DNA of 6,258 nt, taken from NCBI GenBank assembly GCA_017445115.1, contig JAFSUU010000102.1, forward strand, positions 1 through 6,258. Direction: 5' to 3'. Position numbers and translations under genes: made by a program. Of this stretch, positions 1-5,281 are shown one piece after another; the stretch's first letter is position 1; each line of letters starts with the position of its first letter. This stretch comes from Clostridia bacterium. Its GTDB lineage: Bacteria > Bacillota_A > Clostridia > Oscillospirales > CAG-272. The notes under the pieces were generated by a model, which saw nothing but the letters and a program-made list of their open reading frames with translations, made no database searches and was not told the origin of the DNA.

Positions 1-19
1 AAAAAATATCAAATTGTAC

Positions 20-48
20 TTGCATTTCTCGCACTTTTGTGCGATAAT
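20..48 (+). promoter_or_regulatory. Possible rightward promoter with a palindrome in its spacer
   Basis: TTGCAT (20-25) and GATAAT (43-48) are 17 bases apart. The spacer and -10 contain the perfect palindromic hairpin TCGCAC-TTTT-GTGCGA (29-44). Transcription would start near 55 and meet the terminator at 95-141, giving a transcript of roughly 85 bases. It faces the better leftward promoter at 81-109. The palindrome may instead be a leader hairpin of the leftward transcript or a repressor site. Confidence 0.2.
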
Positions 49-80
49 ATCTTATGGTGTTATTGTTTTTCATCAACTCA

Positions 81-109
81 ATTATACCACAAAACAGAGC
101 CAAAGTCGC
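81..109 (-). promoter_or_regulatory. Leftward sigma-A-type promoter with extended -10
   Basis: On the minus strand, TATAAT (81-86) is preceded by TGG, giving an extended -10. A weak -35, GCGACT (104-109), lies 17 bases away. Transcription would start near 74 and run off the left edge. In a 29-base gapless alignment 21 positions match the Fic promoter at 6205-6233, which supports it as a real promoter type in this genome. The -35 and spacer overlap the left arm of the inverted repeat at 95-106, so a hairpin or a bound protein there could affect initiation. Confidence 0.5.
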
Positions 110-141
110 TACTTTTGTTGCAACTTTGGCTCTGCTTTTTT
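95..141. terminator. 12-bp inverted repeat, probable intrinsic terminator usable in both directions
   Basis: The arms CAGAGCCAAAGT (95-106) and ACTTTGGCTCTG (123-134) are perfect inverse complements, and the 16-base loop can pair further (GC and AC with GT and GC around TTTT). Rightward it is followed by TTTTTT (136-141). Leftward it is followed by TTTT (91-94). It is the only strong terminator-like structure downstream of spoVT, so it may end spoVT transcription or shield the putative IS from it. It could also be an operator for the overlapping leftward promoter. Confidence 0.55.
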
Positions 142-162
142 CGGGACTTTTGCTACAGCCCC

Positions 163-273
163 TTATTAATTCGCTCTGATAAGCGGTTTATTATGGCGCA
201 TGATCAGTGTGCAGGTTTCGTTAAAGCCGATCCTCGCGGGGTACAGATTGTTGATTGGAAATTACATAAATAA
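163..273 (+). pseudogene. 3' remnant of an unidentified rightward gene
   Basis: From 163 the frame reads 36 codons ending in TAA at 271-273, with residues such as SDKRFIMAHDQCAGFVKADP. Codon choice (GAT, CAG, GTT, GCC, AAA) looks like real coding sequence. No start or ribosome binding site is present, and the frame to the left enters the putative IS end, whose translation looks non-coding. The stop abuts the spoVT stop tail to tail. I infer the C-terminal piece of a gene cut off by the insertion. The family is not recognised. Chance openness over 36 codons is a real alternative. Confidence 0.3.
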
Positions 274-828
274 TTATGATTCCAACTGCTTTCCCAAAAA
301 TTCAGCGGCAGTCTGTACAAGCTTTTGTTCTAACTCGCGCCGTGATCTGTCGCTTGTCGGTTCTTCTTTAATAAGCGATACGACCGCGCCGACAAGATCG
401 CCTTCGCTGATCATAGGCATAGCGCAGGAAATGAAATATTCGCTTGTCATTTCAGCTGTGGCGGGAAGCTTTCGATCACCGGGGTTGTAAACGTACAATC
501 TCCGTGTTTCAAGTATTCCCTCAAGTTCAGATGAGATCGACTTTTCCGAAAAATCCTTGCGCGGCACTCCCGCGTAGGCGATCACCGTGTCGCGGTCGCA
601 GATGACCACGTTCAGTTCACACGTCCGCTTGAGCGTTTCGGCGTACTGACCCGCAAAGGCGTGAAGCTCCCCGACTGGCGAGTATTTCTTGAAAATCACT
701 TCACCTTCCCGGTCGGTGTATATTTCCAGCGGATCGCCGTCGCGGATATGCATGGTGCGGCGGATCTCTTTCGGTATTACAACGCGGCCGAGATCGTCGA
801 TCCGGCGCACAATTCCCGTTGCTTTCAT
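274..828 (-). CDS. spoVT: Stage V sporulation protein T (SpoVT), AbrB-type transcription regulator
   Basis: SpoVT is a DNA-binding regulator made in the forespore that tunes sigma-G-dependent genes and spore coat and germination properties. The product is 184 residues, close to the 178 of the Bacillus protein. Residues 1-50 are the swapped-hairpin SpoVT/AbrB domain, with the hallmark MKATGIVRRIDDLGRVVIPK start and the following EIRR and DPLEI segments. Residues about 56-178 match the GAF-like sensor domain, including VVICDRDTVIAYAG and the FISCAMPMI strand. The start at 828 is fixed by AAGGAG (835-840) six bases upstream and by the family N-terminus; the frame runs open to 942, but that extension is not SpoVT-like. 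A sigma-G-like promoter lies at 862-890. The gene is monocistronic in this window and runs toward the putative IS. The family assignment is very secure; the ligand of the GAF domain is unknown. Confidence 0.96.
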   Translation of the reverse strand: MKATGIVRRIDDLGRVVIPKEIRRTMHIRDGDPLEIYTDREGEVIFKKYSPVGELHAFAGQYAETLKRTCELNVVICDRDTVIAYAGVPRKDFSEKSISSELEGILETRRLYVYNPGDRKLPATAEMTSEYFISCAMPMISEGDLVGAVVSLIKEEPTSDRSRRELEQKLVQTAAEFLGKQLES

Positions 829-861
829 TGATTTCTCCTTTGTTTGCGTTTTGTTCGCAAT

Positions 862-890
862 TAGTATGTGCGTTTCGGGAGAAATTATGA
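862..890 (-). promoter_or_regulatory. Sigma-G-like (forespore) promoter of spoVT
   Basis: On the minus strand, TCATA (886-890) and CATACTA (862-868) are separated by 17 bases. The -10 fits the sigma-G consensus CATNHTA fully and the -35 fits GMATR at four of five positions. Transcription would start near 855, leaving a leader of about 27 bases that carries the ribosome binding site. Bacillus spoVT is known to be transcribed by sigma-G, so position and type agree. No comparable sigma-A promoter was seen upstream of spoVT. Confidence 0.6.
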
Positions 891-1241
891 AAGGATCGCA
901 ATCTTTTTTAAAAAGCGCCGTCCGCATATCGTCACGCCGCAAAAAATGCGCCTCCTATGCGGGAAGCAATAAAACAGGCAAAAGTACGAATGAAGCGCGT
1001 ATGCGGAAGTCAACAACAGGGAGAAAACGATGGCAGAACTCGACGCTTTTTACGATTGTAATCACTGAAAGCCCTTATATTTCAAGCCTTTTTAGTGCAT
1101 AGAGGCGCACAGCATCACGAATCCCGCATCACAGAGAGTTTGCATAACTATAATCGCTCTCATAGAGGCGAATTGTTGCCGCAAACATAATAGTCTTTTC
1201 CGGATAAAGAGGAAAAGAGCTTTTGTGCAATCTTTCTGCTG
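891..1241. other. Intergenic stretch with little coding content
   Basis: Neither strand has a convincing gene here apart from the 12-codon mini-ORF at 1030-1068. A 10-bp direct repeat CATAGAGGCG occurs at 1098-1107 and 1161-1170, 63 bases apart. A perfect TATAAT is at 1149-1154 on the plus strand but has no credible -35 at 16-18 bases. TGAAA and TTTCA arms (about 1066-1084) followed by TTTTT form only a weak AT-rich hairpin. No tRNA, CRISPR or riboswitch fold was recognised. The stretch most likely holds decayed gene sequence. Confidence 0.5.
1030..1068 (+). CDS. 12-codon mini-ORF with a good ribosome binding site, possibly a truncated gene start
   Basis: ATG at 1030 follows AGGGAG (1018-1023) by six bases, and the frame reads MAELDAFYDCNH before TGA. 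The quality of the ribosome binding site is unusual for a chance ORF. The DAFY motif and the bases GACGCTTT (1042-1049) recur at 1338-1345 inside the coding-like frame downstream (DAFYNHSPDEF). This suggests the start of a gene related to, or once continuous with, that frame. It could equally be a leader peptide or chance. Confidence 0.2.
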   Translation: MAELDAFYDCNH

Positions 1242-1404
1242 TTGCTGTTATTGCCGTCACGGAATAAATATACAGACGATTTGTTACACAGAATCAATGC
1301 GAAGGATTACAGCGAAGGAAAGGGTGACGCTTCTGTTGACGCTTTCTACAATCATTCTCCTGACGAGTTTTACCGTCTGTCCCATGTGTTGAAAGCGGCA
1401 AAGG
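1242..1404 (+). pseudogene. Coding-like frame, likely 5' part of a broken gene continuing at 1405
   Basis: This frame reads through residues such as DDLLHRINAKDYSEGKG and DAFYNHSPDEFYRLSHVLKA with codon use like the neighbouring genes. It then degenerates into a Ser/Arg/Lys/Gly-rich tail, exactly where the next frame (1405-1620) becomes well coding. A single-base shift near 1390-1405 would join the two into one protein. The only starts are TTG codons (1242, 1251) with no ribosome binding site, so the 5' end is probably lost as well. No family is recognised. Confidence 0.35.
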
Positions 1405-1620
1405 ATGCGACGGCCGGATCTTCCGTCTCAGGACGAAAACGGAATTCTCGTTCAAAAGATTGCAGAGGCGGAAAGCGAGCCGGAGGAAATCAAAAAGGGG
1501 CGCGTGCTTTTCTCGGACGTCAAGATACTGAACTATGAAAAGTACATCAACCCGGAGAATGAAAAAGAGCACCGTGTGACGATGCTCAAGGTTGTGTATT
1601 ATCATCAAGATCTCCCTTAA
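1405..1620 (+). CDS. Hypothetical protein, 71 codons, probably the 3' part of a frameshifted gene
   Basis: The frame has good codon use throughout. Its hydrophilic product contains LPSQDENGILVQKIAEAE, KKGRVLFSDVKILNYEKYI and a tyrosine-rich end near VVYYHQD. The ATG at 1405 has AAAGG directly against it, too close for normal initiation, and only GAAAG nine bases upstream; an in-frame TGA at 1390-1392 precludes a longer version. With the coding-like frame just upstream in another phase, this looks like the C-terminal part of a broken gene rather than an intact one. It converges on the zinc-ribbon gene, with stops 31 bases apart. No domain is recognised. Confidence 0.45.
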   Translation: MRRPDLPSQDENGILVQKIAEAESEPEEIKKGRVLFSDVKILNYEKYINPENEKEHRVTMLKVVYYHQDLP

Positions 1621-1645
1621 ATAAGAGCTGCGTATTATTTATAAC

Positions 1646-1661
1646 CAAGCCTTACCGCTTG
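1646..1661. repeat. Small inverted repeat between convergent genes
   Basis: CAAGC (1646-1650) and GCTTG (1657-1661) are perfect inverse complements around a 6-base loop that contains the stop of the zinc-ribbon gene. No T-run follows on either strand, so terminator function is doubtful. It is the only hairpin seen where the convergent frames meet. Confidence 0.2.
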
Positions 1662-2242
1662 ACTATTTTATGTTGACCGTTTACATCTTCGCTTTCAAGG
1701 CCGAGTACCAGCCACGCGTTGGTGTTTTCCATACATTCGGTTTTGTGTACTCCGGCGATCAATTCCTGCTCGAACGGATAAGCTCCTGTGCATGGGATCA
1801 GCTTCAGGATCACAGTTTCCTTTTCGCAGTCTTTTCCGATAATATGAACGCGGTCGCCTTGCTTGAACGAACCTTTTTCACAAAAGCAAAGCATGGCGGG
1901 TCTGCCGCCGAGCGCTGTTATCTCCGATCCTCCTTCGTCAAGCCCGACGGTCGGGACAGAAAACGTCTCCAAAACGGACATAACGCCGGTATAGGTGTTG
2001 CCGAAACGGGCAATATCTTCACGCTGAACGGCTTTCATTTCGTCTATCATCCGCTTTGCCCGGCAGAGATCAAGGTCGCTTAACGTATCGCGAAAAGCAG
2101 CGCCTTGTCTTACAAGGTTGAACCTTCCGCGAAGCATTTTTTCGCACGACTGACATATCTTCTCATCTCCCGCAAGACGATAGGTAATAAATCCGGTTTT
2201 GCCACAGCAGATCGGACATGACTTTTTGCTGAACAATCCCAT
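1652..2242 (-). CDS. Zinc-ribbon (DUF4428-like) protein with an EF-Tu domain 2-like C-terminal half
   Basis: The product is 196 residues. Residues 1-60 resemble the DUF4428 domain: an MGLFSKK start, then a Cys set at C9, C12 and C13 and a second pair C30-x2-C33, suited to bind one zinc. Residues 62-80 are probably helical. Residues about 86-196 resemble the second beta-barrel domain of EF-Tu: VLETFSVP, then GSFKQGDRVHIIG, and an end NTNAWLVLGLESEDVNGQ that parallels the GDNVGLLLRG..REDVERGQ segment of EF-Tu. No GTPase domain is present. The start at 2242 is set by AAGGAG in the leader and the family N-terminus; the frame stays open to 2428 inside the upstream gene, but that part is shadow sequence. 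It is last in the run, 16 bases after the 301-residue gene. The DUF4428 call is fairly sure; the barrel assignment is my inference; the function is unknown. Confidence 0.85.
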   Translation of the reverse strand: MGLFSKKSCPICCGKTGFITYRLAGDEKICQSCEKMLRGRFNLVRQGAAFRDTLSDLDLCRAKRMIDEMKAVQREDIARFGNTYTGVMSVLETFSVPTVGLDEGGSEITALGGRPAMLCFCEKGSFKQGDRVHIIGKDCEKETVILKLIPCTGAYPFEQELIAGVHKTECMENTNAWLVLGLESEDVNGQHKIVKR

Positions 2243-2258
2243 TATAATTTCTCCTTCC

Positions 2259-3164
2259 TCAGTCTGTCGCCGAAGCCATAATGACGGCAAAACGGTCGAG
2301 AGTCTTGTCGTACACGGTAAAGCACAGCGCGCCCCACCACTCGTGACCGTCGTCGAAGAATTCCGACCAGTCGGTCGTCCATTCAAATACTTCAAGCCCG
2401 TCCGTCCCGTTCGGAAACAGCGCCGCATTCACACGGTCGAAATCCGTGTTACTGAACCAACCGCCGTTGGGCGGATATAAGAACGCGCCGCGGTAATTCG
2501 TTCCGCGTTTTTCGTTTGCGGCGGCAAAGAAAGCCTCGACAGTGATCTGCTTCCCCTTTGCGCCGCCGCAGTCGTAGCTCCATATCTGTTCCTCACCGTC
2601 GAAAAACAACGCCCGGCACGCCTGTATAAGGGCATCCCGATGTGCGTCCCGATCATATGCCGGATGCCCGTTTTTGACAAGGCAAAACTCGACCTCGCTG
2701 TCGGGGTATTCGGCGATAACGTCGTAAAATGGGTCGTCAACTATGATTCGTTCCGCCTCAGGGTAGAACGGGGTTTCGCGGAGATCCTCTTTTTCTTCCT
2801 TCTTTTTCTCCTGCTTCGTATTCTTCTTTTTCGCACGTCCGCCGAAGACTCTTTCTGCATCGTCAATATTGATATTGACCATATCGGCGGCGTATTCGAT
2901 CATCCGGCAAAAACCCTTCGCGTCATATTCAAGACCGGTGATCGAAGTGACTGTCTCTCCGCCCCGGAACGCCTCCAGCACGTAAAAGGGATCAAAAGCG
3001 TTATGTACGGCGGTCATCGAGCCGCCTTCCCGGGTGATATACAAACACGGCTCATACGGGTGGCAGGTCAGAACGTACTTTTTATCATTTATTGTTAAGT
3101 GCGGATAACCGTCATACATACCGAGAACGTACCGTTCGTCACGGTAAACCTCGCAATCTTTCAT
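2259..3164 (-). CDS. Hypothetical protein, 301 residues, two regions joined by a charged linker
   Basis: I do not recognise the family. Residues 1-107 form a compact-looking region rich in Tyr and short strands (YPHLTINDKKYVLTCHPYEP). Residues 108-128 are a Lys/Glu-rich linker, probably disordered. Residues 130-301 form a second region with many aromatic and acidic residues, including GEEQIWSYDCGG, EWTTDWSEFFDDGHEWWG and a terminal AVIMASATD. There is no signal peptide or membrane segment, so it is probably cytoplasmic. The start at 3164 is supported by AGGTGA just upstream. It lies 14 bases after the 134-residue gene and 16 before the zinc-ribbon gene, so the three are probably co-transcribed. 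Codon use matches the neighbours and the gene looks intact. Confidence 0.85.
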   Translation of the reverse strand: MKDCEVYRDERYVLGMYDGYPHLTINDKKYVLTCHPYEPCLYITREGGSMTAVHNAFDPFYVLEAFRGGETVTSITGLEYDAKGFCRMIEYAADMVNINIDDAERVFGGRAKKKNTKQEKKKEEKEDLRETPFYPEAERIIVDDPFYDVIAEYPDSEVEFCLVKNGHPAYDRDAHRDALIQACRALFFDGEEQIWSYDCGGAKGKQITVEAFFAAANEKRGTNYRGAFLYPPNGGWFSNTDFDRVNAALFPNGTDGLEVFEWTTDWSEFFDDGHEWWGALCFTVYDKTLDRFAVIMASATD

Positions 3165-3178
3165 TTGCTCACCTGCTT

Positions 3179-3583
3179 TCAGTCTTTCAAAAGGTCGTTT
3201 AATCCGTCCTTAAAATCACGGTAATGCCGTGGAAACCTCTGCGATCCGGTCGCGTAAAGCTCTTTCCCTTCGTTCACGGTCGCTTTGAAGATAAAATCCG
3301 TGCCGTCTTTGATACCCTTCGGGCGCTTTCCGTGAAATCCGTCCCACGAAAACAGGCGGTATTTGTTCATCAGCTTCAGCGCGCGTTTTGCAGAGCATTC
3401 GGCGCGTTTTTGAAGCAGACGTACCTTCTCGCTGTCACGGTATACGACGGAATACTTCGAGAATATCGCGTTCTCGCCTCTATTCACAATCTCATAATCG
3501 GTCACGTGACGCATCCCGCTTGTATGAAGCGTGACGATCTCAAAAGATTTGATTTTCCCGAACAAATTGAAAAAACGTCTCAT
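3179..3583 (-). CDS. Hypothetical protein, 134 residues, small Clostridia-type domain
   Basis: The protein has no signal peptide. Residues 12-66 look like beta strands followed by a basic, Cys-containing helix (LLQKRAECSAKRALKLMNKY). Residues 78-134 carry a pattern I associate from memory with small uncharacterised proteins of Clostridia: W-D/N-G-F-x-G, then PKG..DGT.F.F.A.VN.GKE and GS..FP.HYRDF, ending in a leucine-rich helix. Its function is unknown. The start at 3583 is the first ATG and has only a poor ribosome binding site (GGGTT in the leader), so it may be translated weakly or from the upstream transcript. It begins 81 bases after the rhodanese gene ends and is followed 14 bases later by the 301-residue gene. 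Confidence 0.82.
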   Translation of the reverse strand: MRRFFNLFGKIKSFEIVTLHTSGMRHVTDYEIVNRGENAIFSKYSVVYRDSEKVRLLQKRAECSAKRALKLMNKYRLFSWDGFHGKRPKGIKDGTDFIFKATVNEGKELYATGSQRFPRHYRDFKDGLNDLLKD

Positions 3584-3664
3584 ATAATTAAACCCGCAAA
3601 TCCCGATTTGTCGGAATCTTTTTACTTTGAATCTAATTCTTTTGTAATTCGCACGGAATCTTTG

Positions 3665-4486
3665 TTATTCTCCCCATTCTGCATAGAGCGAAACGGTAAC
3701 GTTGCCCTCACCAAGCACATCAAGCAATTCTTCTTTGCTTGTATTGCCTATCTTTGCAAGACGTGTGAAACTCCATGAGTTAGTATCGTAATAGATCGTA
3801 ATCTGATTGCCCTGGTAGAGTATTATATCTCCAGGCGATGTAGTAATCTGTTCGTCGTTTCGCGGAAGTGTCCACGGAAGCGATCCGACTTTCTCAAAAC
3901 TTCCGTAATCGTGCATATCCACGGTGATCGGACCGGAGTTCAGCTTTTCTATAAGCGCCTTTGCCGATGAGTTGTCCTCAAGATTTGCGTAAAACCGCTT
4001 TTCGCCGGCTTCTATCACAAGCATAGGCGTCGGTCGGATCGACGAAGTGGCTTCGGGCGTGTCGTTTGCAACGACTTCTCCCGTCCAGTCGATGATACCG
4101 CCGAATTCGTAAACGTGCGTATAACCCATATCGAAAAGCTTCTGCGCCGCTTTCTTGCTTCTTCTTCCGCTGCGGCAGTAAACGAGGATGACTTGATCGA
4201 GATCCGGCAACTCTTCCGGTTTCTCGATTCCGATACTCTCGTTCGGTATGAGTATAGCGCCGGGGATATGACCTTCGTCATACTCGTCCTGACGGCGAAC
4301 GTCAACGATGATATGACCGTCGTCCTTCTTCATCATCTCTTTGGCTTCGTTCTGAGATATCTGTGTATAACTGTTGACCATGCCGGGACCGTCAAGGATA
4401 TTGTTTTTTGAATAATGATTGATCAGAATGACCGTTATAACTATAACGGCGATCACAGCGCCGACTATTACAAAATACTTCCACAT
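3665..4486 (-). CDS. Membrane-anchored rhodanese-like protein fused to a cyclophilin-like domain
   Basis: The product is 273 residues. Residues 4-25 form a hydrophobic anchor with no evident cleavage site, so the rest probably lies outside the membrane. Residues about 40-135 form a single rhodanese domain: D62-V-R64, E68-Y with G72-H-I-P-G, the active loop C104-RSGRRS with a catalytic cysteine, and the closing GG..DW. Such domains transfer sulfur or handle persulfides. Residues about 154-270 match the cyclophilin-like fold domain (PF18050 type): LEDNSSAKAL, the GPITVDMHDYG strand, LPRNDEQI, then PGDIILYQGNQ and YYDTNSWSFTRL. This domain is common in Firmicutes proteins, often beside flavodoxins, and its role is unclear. 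The start at 4486 has GGAG nine bases upstream and follows the UPF0158 gene by four bases, implying coupled translation. Both domain calls are secure; the substrate is unknown. Confidence 0.93.
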   Translation of the reverse strand: MWKYFVIVGAVIAVIVITVILINHYSKNNILDGPGMVNSYTQISQNEAKEMMKKDDGHIIVDVRRQDEYDEGHIPGAILIPNESIGIEKPEELPDLDQVILVYCRSGRRSKKAAQKLFDMGYTHVYEFGGIIDWTGEVVANDTPEATSSIRPTPMLVIEAGEKRFYANLEDNSSAKALIEKLNSGPITVDMHDYGSFEKVGSLPWTLPRNDEQITTSPGDIILYQGNQITIYYDTNSWSFTRLAKIGNTSKEELLDVLGEGNVTVSLYAEWGE

Positions 4487-4490
4487 ATTC

Positions 4491-5096
4491 TTACTCCGCT
4501 TTCGCTCTCTTATTTCTCTTAACGTTGACGGTGATCTCCGGCGTGCCGAACTCGGGATTAAAAAGCCCCGCAACCTTTTCTTCGTACCACGCCTTGATCT
4601 CGTTGGTGCTCATCTCGCACACTTCGCCCTTTGTTTTTACTGTAATCGTTACGGTCTGTTCTTCCGTCAGTTTCGGCTCCGTAAACGTGATACCGTTATC
4701 CCGGCACCATCTCCGGGCGATATCGGCAAACGCGTCCGTCCGGAATCTGTAATACTCTTCTATCATACCGATGTTTTCTGCGGTATCTTTGAAATTGCGG
4801 AACGGTCGGCGTCCGCGTAATGCGCGGAAAAGTCTTGCGTCGTCCTTTTCCTCTGCGAAGTCTTCCATAATGCCGTATTCGTGCAGATCATACTGCGACG
4901 GAAGTCTGACGTATTCATCGGAAGAATCGATCTTCTCGCAGATCTCCTCGAATTCGCTCATATCCACACCGTAGTTATCCGAATCCGGGACAGACTCGAT
5001 CTCCCCGGTCACGACGTTATAATACTGCTGCCAACCCTCAAACGTTTCCTCGATCGCGTCGACGATAACAGAAAGTGGAATCACTTTTTTATCCAT
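4491..5096 (-). CDS. UPF0158 family protein
   Basis: The product is 201 residues. Residues about 5-135 follow the UPF0158 pattern: VIPLSVIVDAIEE opening, YYNVVTGEIESVPDSD, EYVRLPSQYDLHEYGIMEDF, RALRGRRPFRNFKD and a helix ending in an aromatic RRWCRDNGI. The family is uncharacterised and small, with no catalytic motif known to me. Residues 140-201 add a Thr/Glu-rich segment and a basic tail (VNVKRNKRAKAE) beyond the core. The start at 5096 has GAGGAG upstream with good spacing. It is the first gene of the run; its stop lies four bases before the rhodanese start. No clear promoter was found in the 47 bases upstream, so transcription may begin further up, within the Fic gene or its tail. Confidence 0.88.
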   Translation of the reverse strand: MDKKVIPLSVIVDAIEETFEGWQQYYNVVTGEIESVPDSDNYGVDMSEFEEICEKIDSSDEYVRLPSQYDLHEYGIMEDFAEEKDDARLFRALRGRRPFRNFKDTAENIGMIEEYYRFRTDAFADIARRWCRDNGITFTEPKLTEEQTVTITVKTKGEVCEMSTNEIKAWYEEKVAGLFNPEFGTPEITVNVKRNKRAKAE

Positions 5097-5143
5097 ATCT
5101 TTCTCCTCAACGGTTTTTCAGTTCACCAGTGTGTTAATTCTTA

Positions 5144-5281
5144 TTACTTCAACTTTTCTTTCAGTTCTTCTATTTTATTCAGCAAGTTATAAAGCCCATC
5201 CTCTGATAATACTACGCGTTTCAGCGTTGGCGGGAACTTTCCGGCTTCATCGTCGGCAAAATCCTCTTTCCATAAGAATTC
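5144..5281 (-). pseudogene. Startless coding-like tail overlapping the end of the Fic gene
   Basis: A frame of 45 codons ends in TAA at 5144-5146. It reads DEAGKFPPTLKRVVLSEDGL and ends in a Lys/Glu-rich helix (LLNKIEELKEKLK) with codon use like true genes. It opens right after a TAA at 5282-5284 and has no usable start or ribosome binding site. It overlaps the last 12 Fic codons in another phase. It could be the C-terminus of a lost gene, or a C-terminal extension of Fic separated by a frameshift near 5270-5285. The family is not recognised. Confidence 0.4.

Larger units (their letters stand above)
1..162 (-). mobile_element. Probable end of an insertion sequence, truncated by the window edge
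   Basis: Read leftward from 162, the sequence begins GGGGCTGTAGCAAAAG, followed by a 12-bp inverted repeat (95-134), an extended -10 promoter (81-109) and a leader with a 6-bp hairpin (29-44). This order, terminus then impinging-transcription block then transposase promoter, is typical of an IS end. From memory the terminus resembles those of IS1182-type DDE transposase elements, but this is unchecked and no transposase is inside the window. The element would insert between 162 and 163, downstream of spoVT. No target duplication can be judged because the other end is missing. The alternative is an ordinary intergenic region with a terminator and the promoter of a leftward gene. Confidence 0.4.

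Noticed and set aside
829..942. N-terminal extension of the SpoVT frame
   Set aside because: The canonical SpoVT N-terminus and an AAGGAG ribosome binding site fix the start at 828, and the extension would contain the sigma-G-like promoter.
1098..1170. CRISPR-like repeat
   Set aside because: There are only two copies of a 10-base repeat and no further units or repeat palindrome.
1297..1392. 31-codon plus-strand frame with a hydrophobic stretch (small membrane protein)
   Set aside because: There is no ribosome binding site, rare arginine codons sit at the start, and another frame in the same stretch has better codon use.
1294..1608. Minus-strand frame of 104 codons
   Set aside because: It is antisense to the coding-like plus frames at 1242-1620, its composition is odd, and it has no ribosome binding site.
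2243..2428. Longer start for the zinc-ribbon gene
   Set aside because: It would overlap the 301-residue gene by 170 bases and its translation is Arg/Thr/Ser-rich shadow sequence, while ATG at 2242 has a good ribosome binding site.
2640..3098. Plus-strand frame of 152 codons
   Set aside because: It is a shadow of the 301-residue gene; the leucine and phenylalanine run comes from the antisense of the Lys/Glu linker.
3584..3664. Terminator or promoter between the rhodanese and 134-residue genes
   Set aside because: Only a 4-bp CCGA/TCGG stem was found, and the best promoter-like pair (TTACAA and TAAAAA) matches consensus poorly.
4015..4305. Second frame inside the rhodanese gene
   Set aside because: It is a Ser/Arg-rich shadow of a well-supported domain in the main frame.
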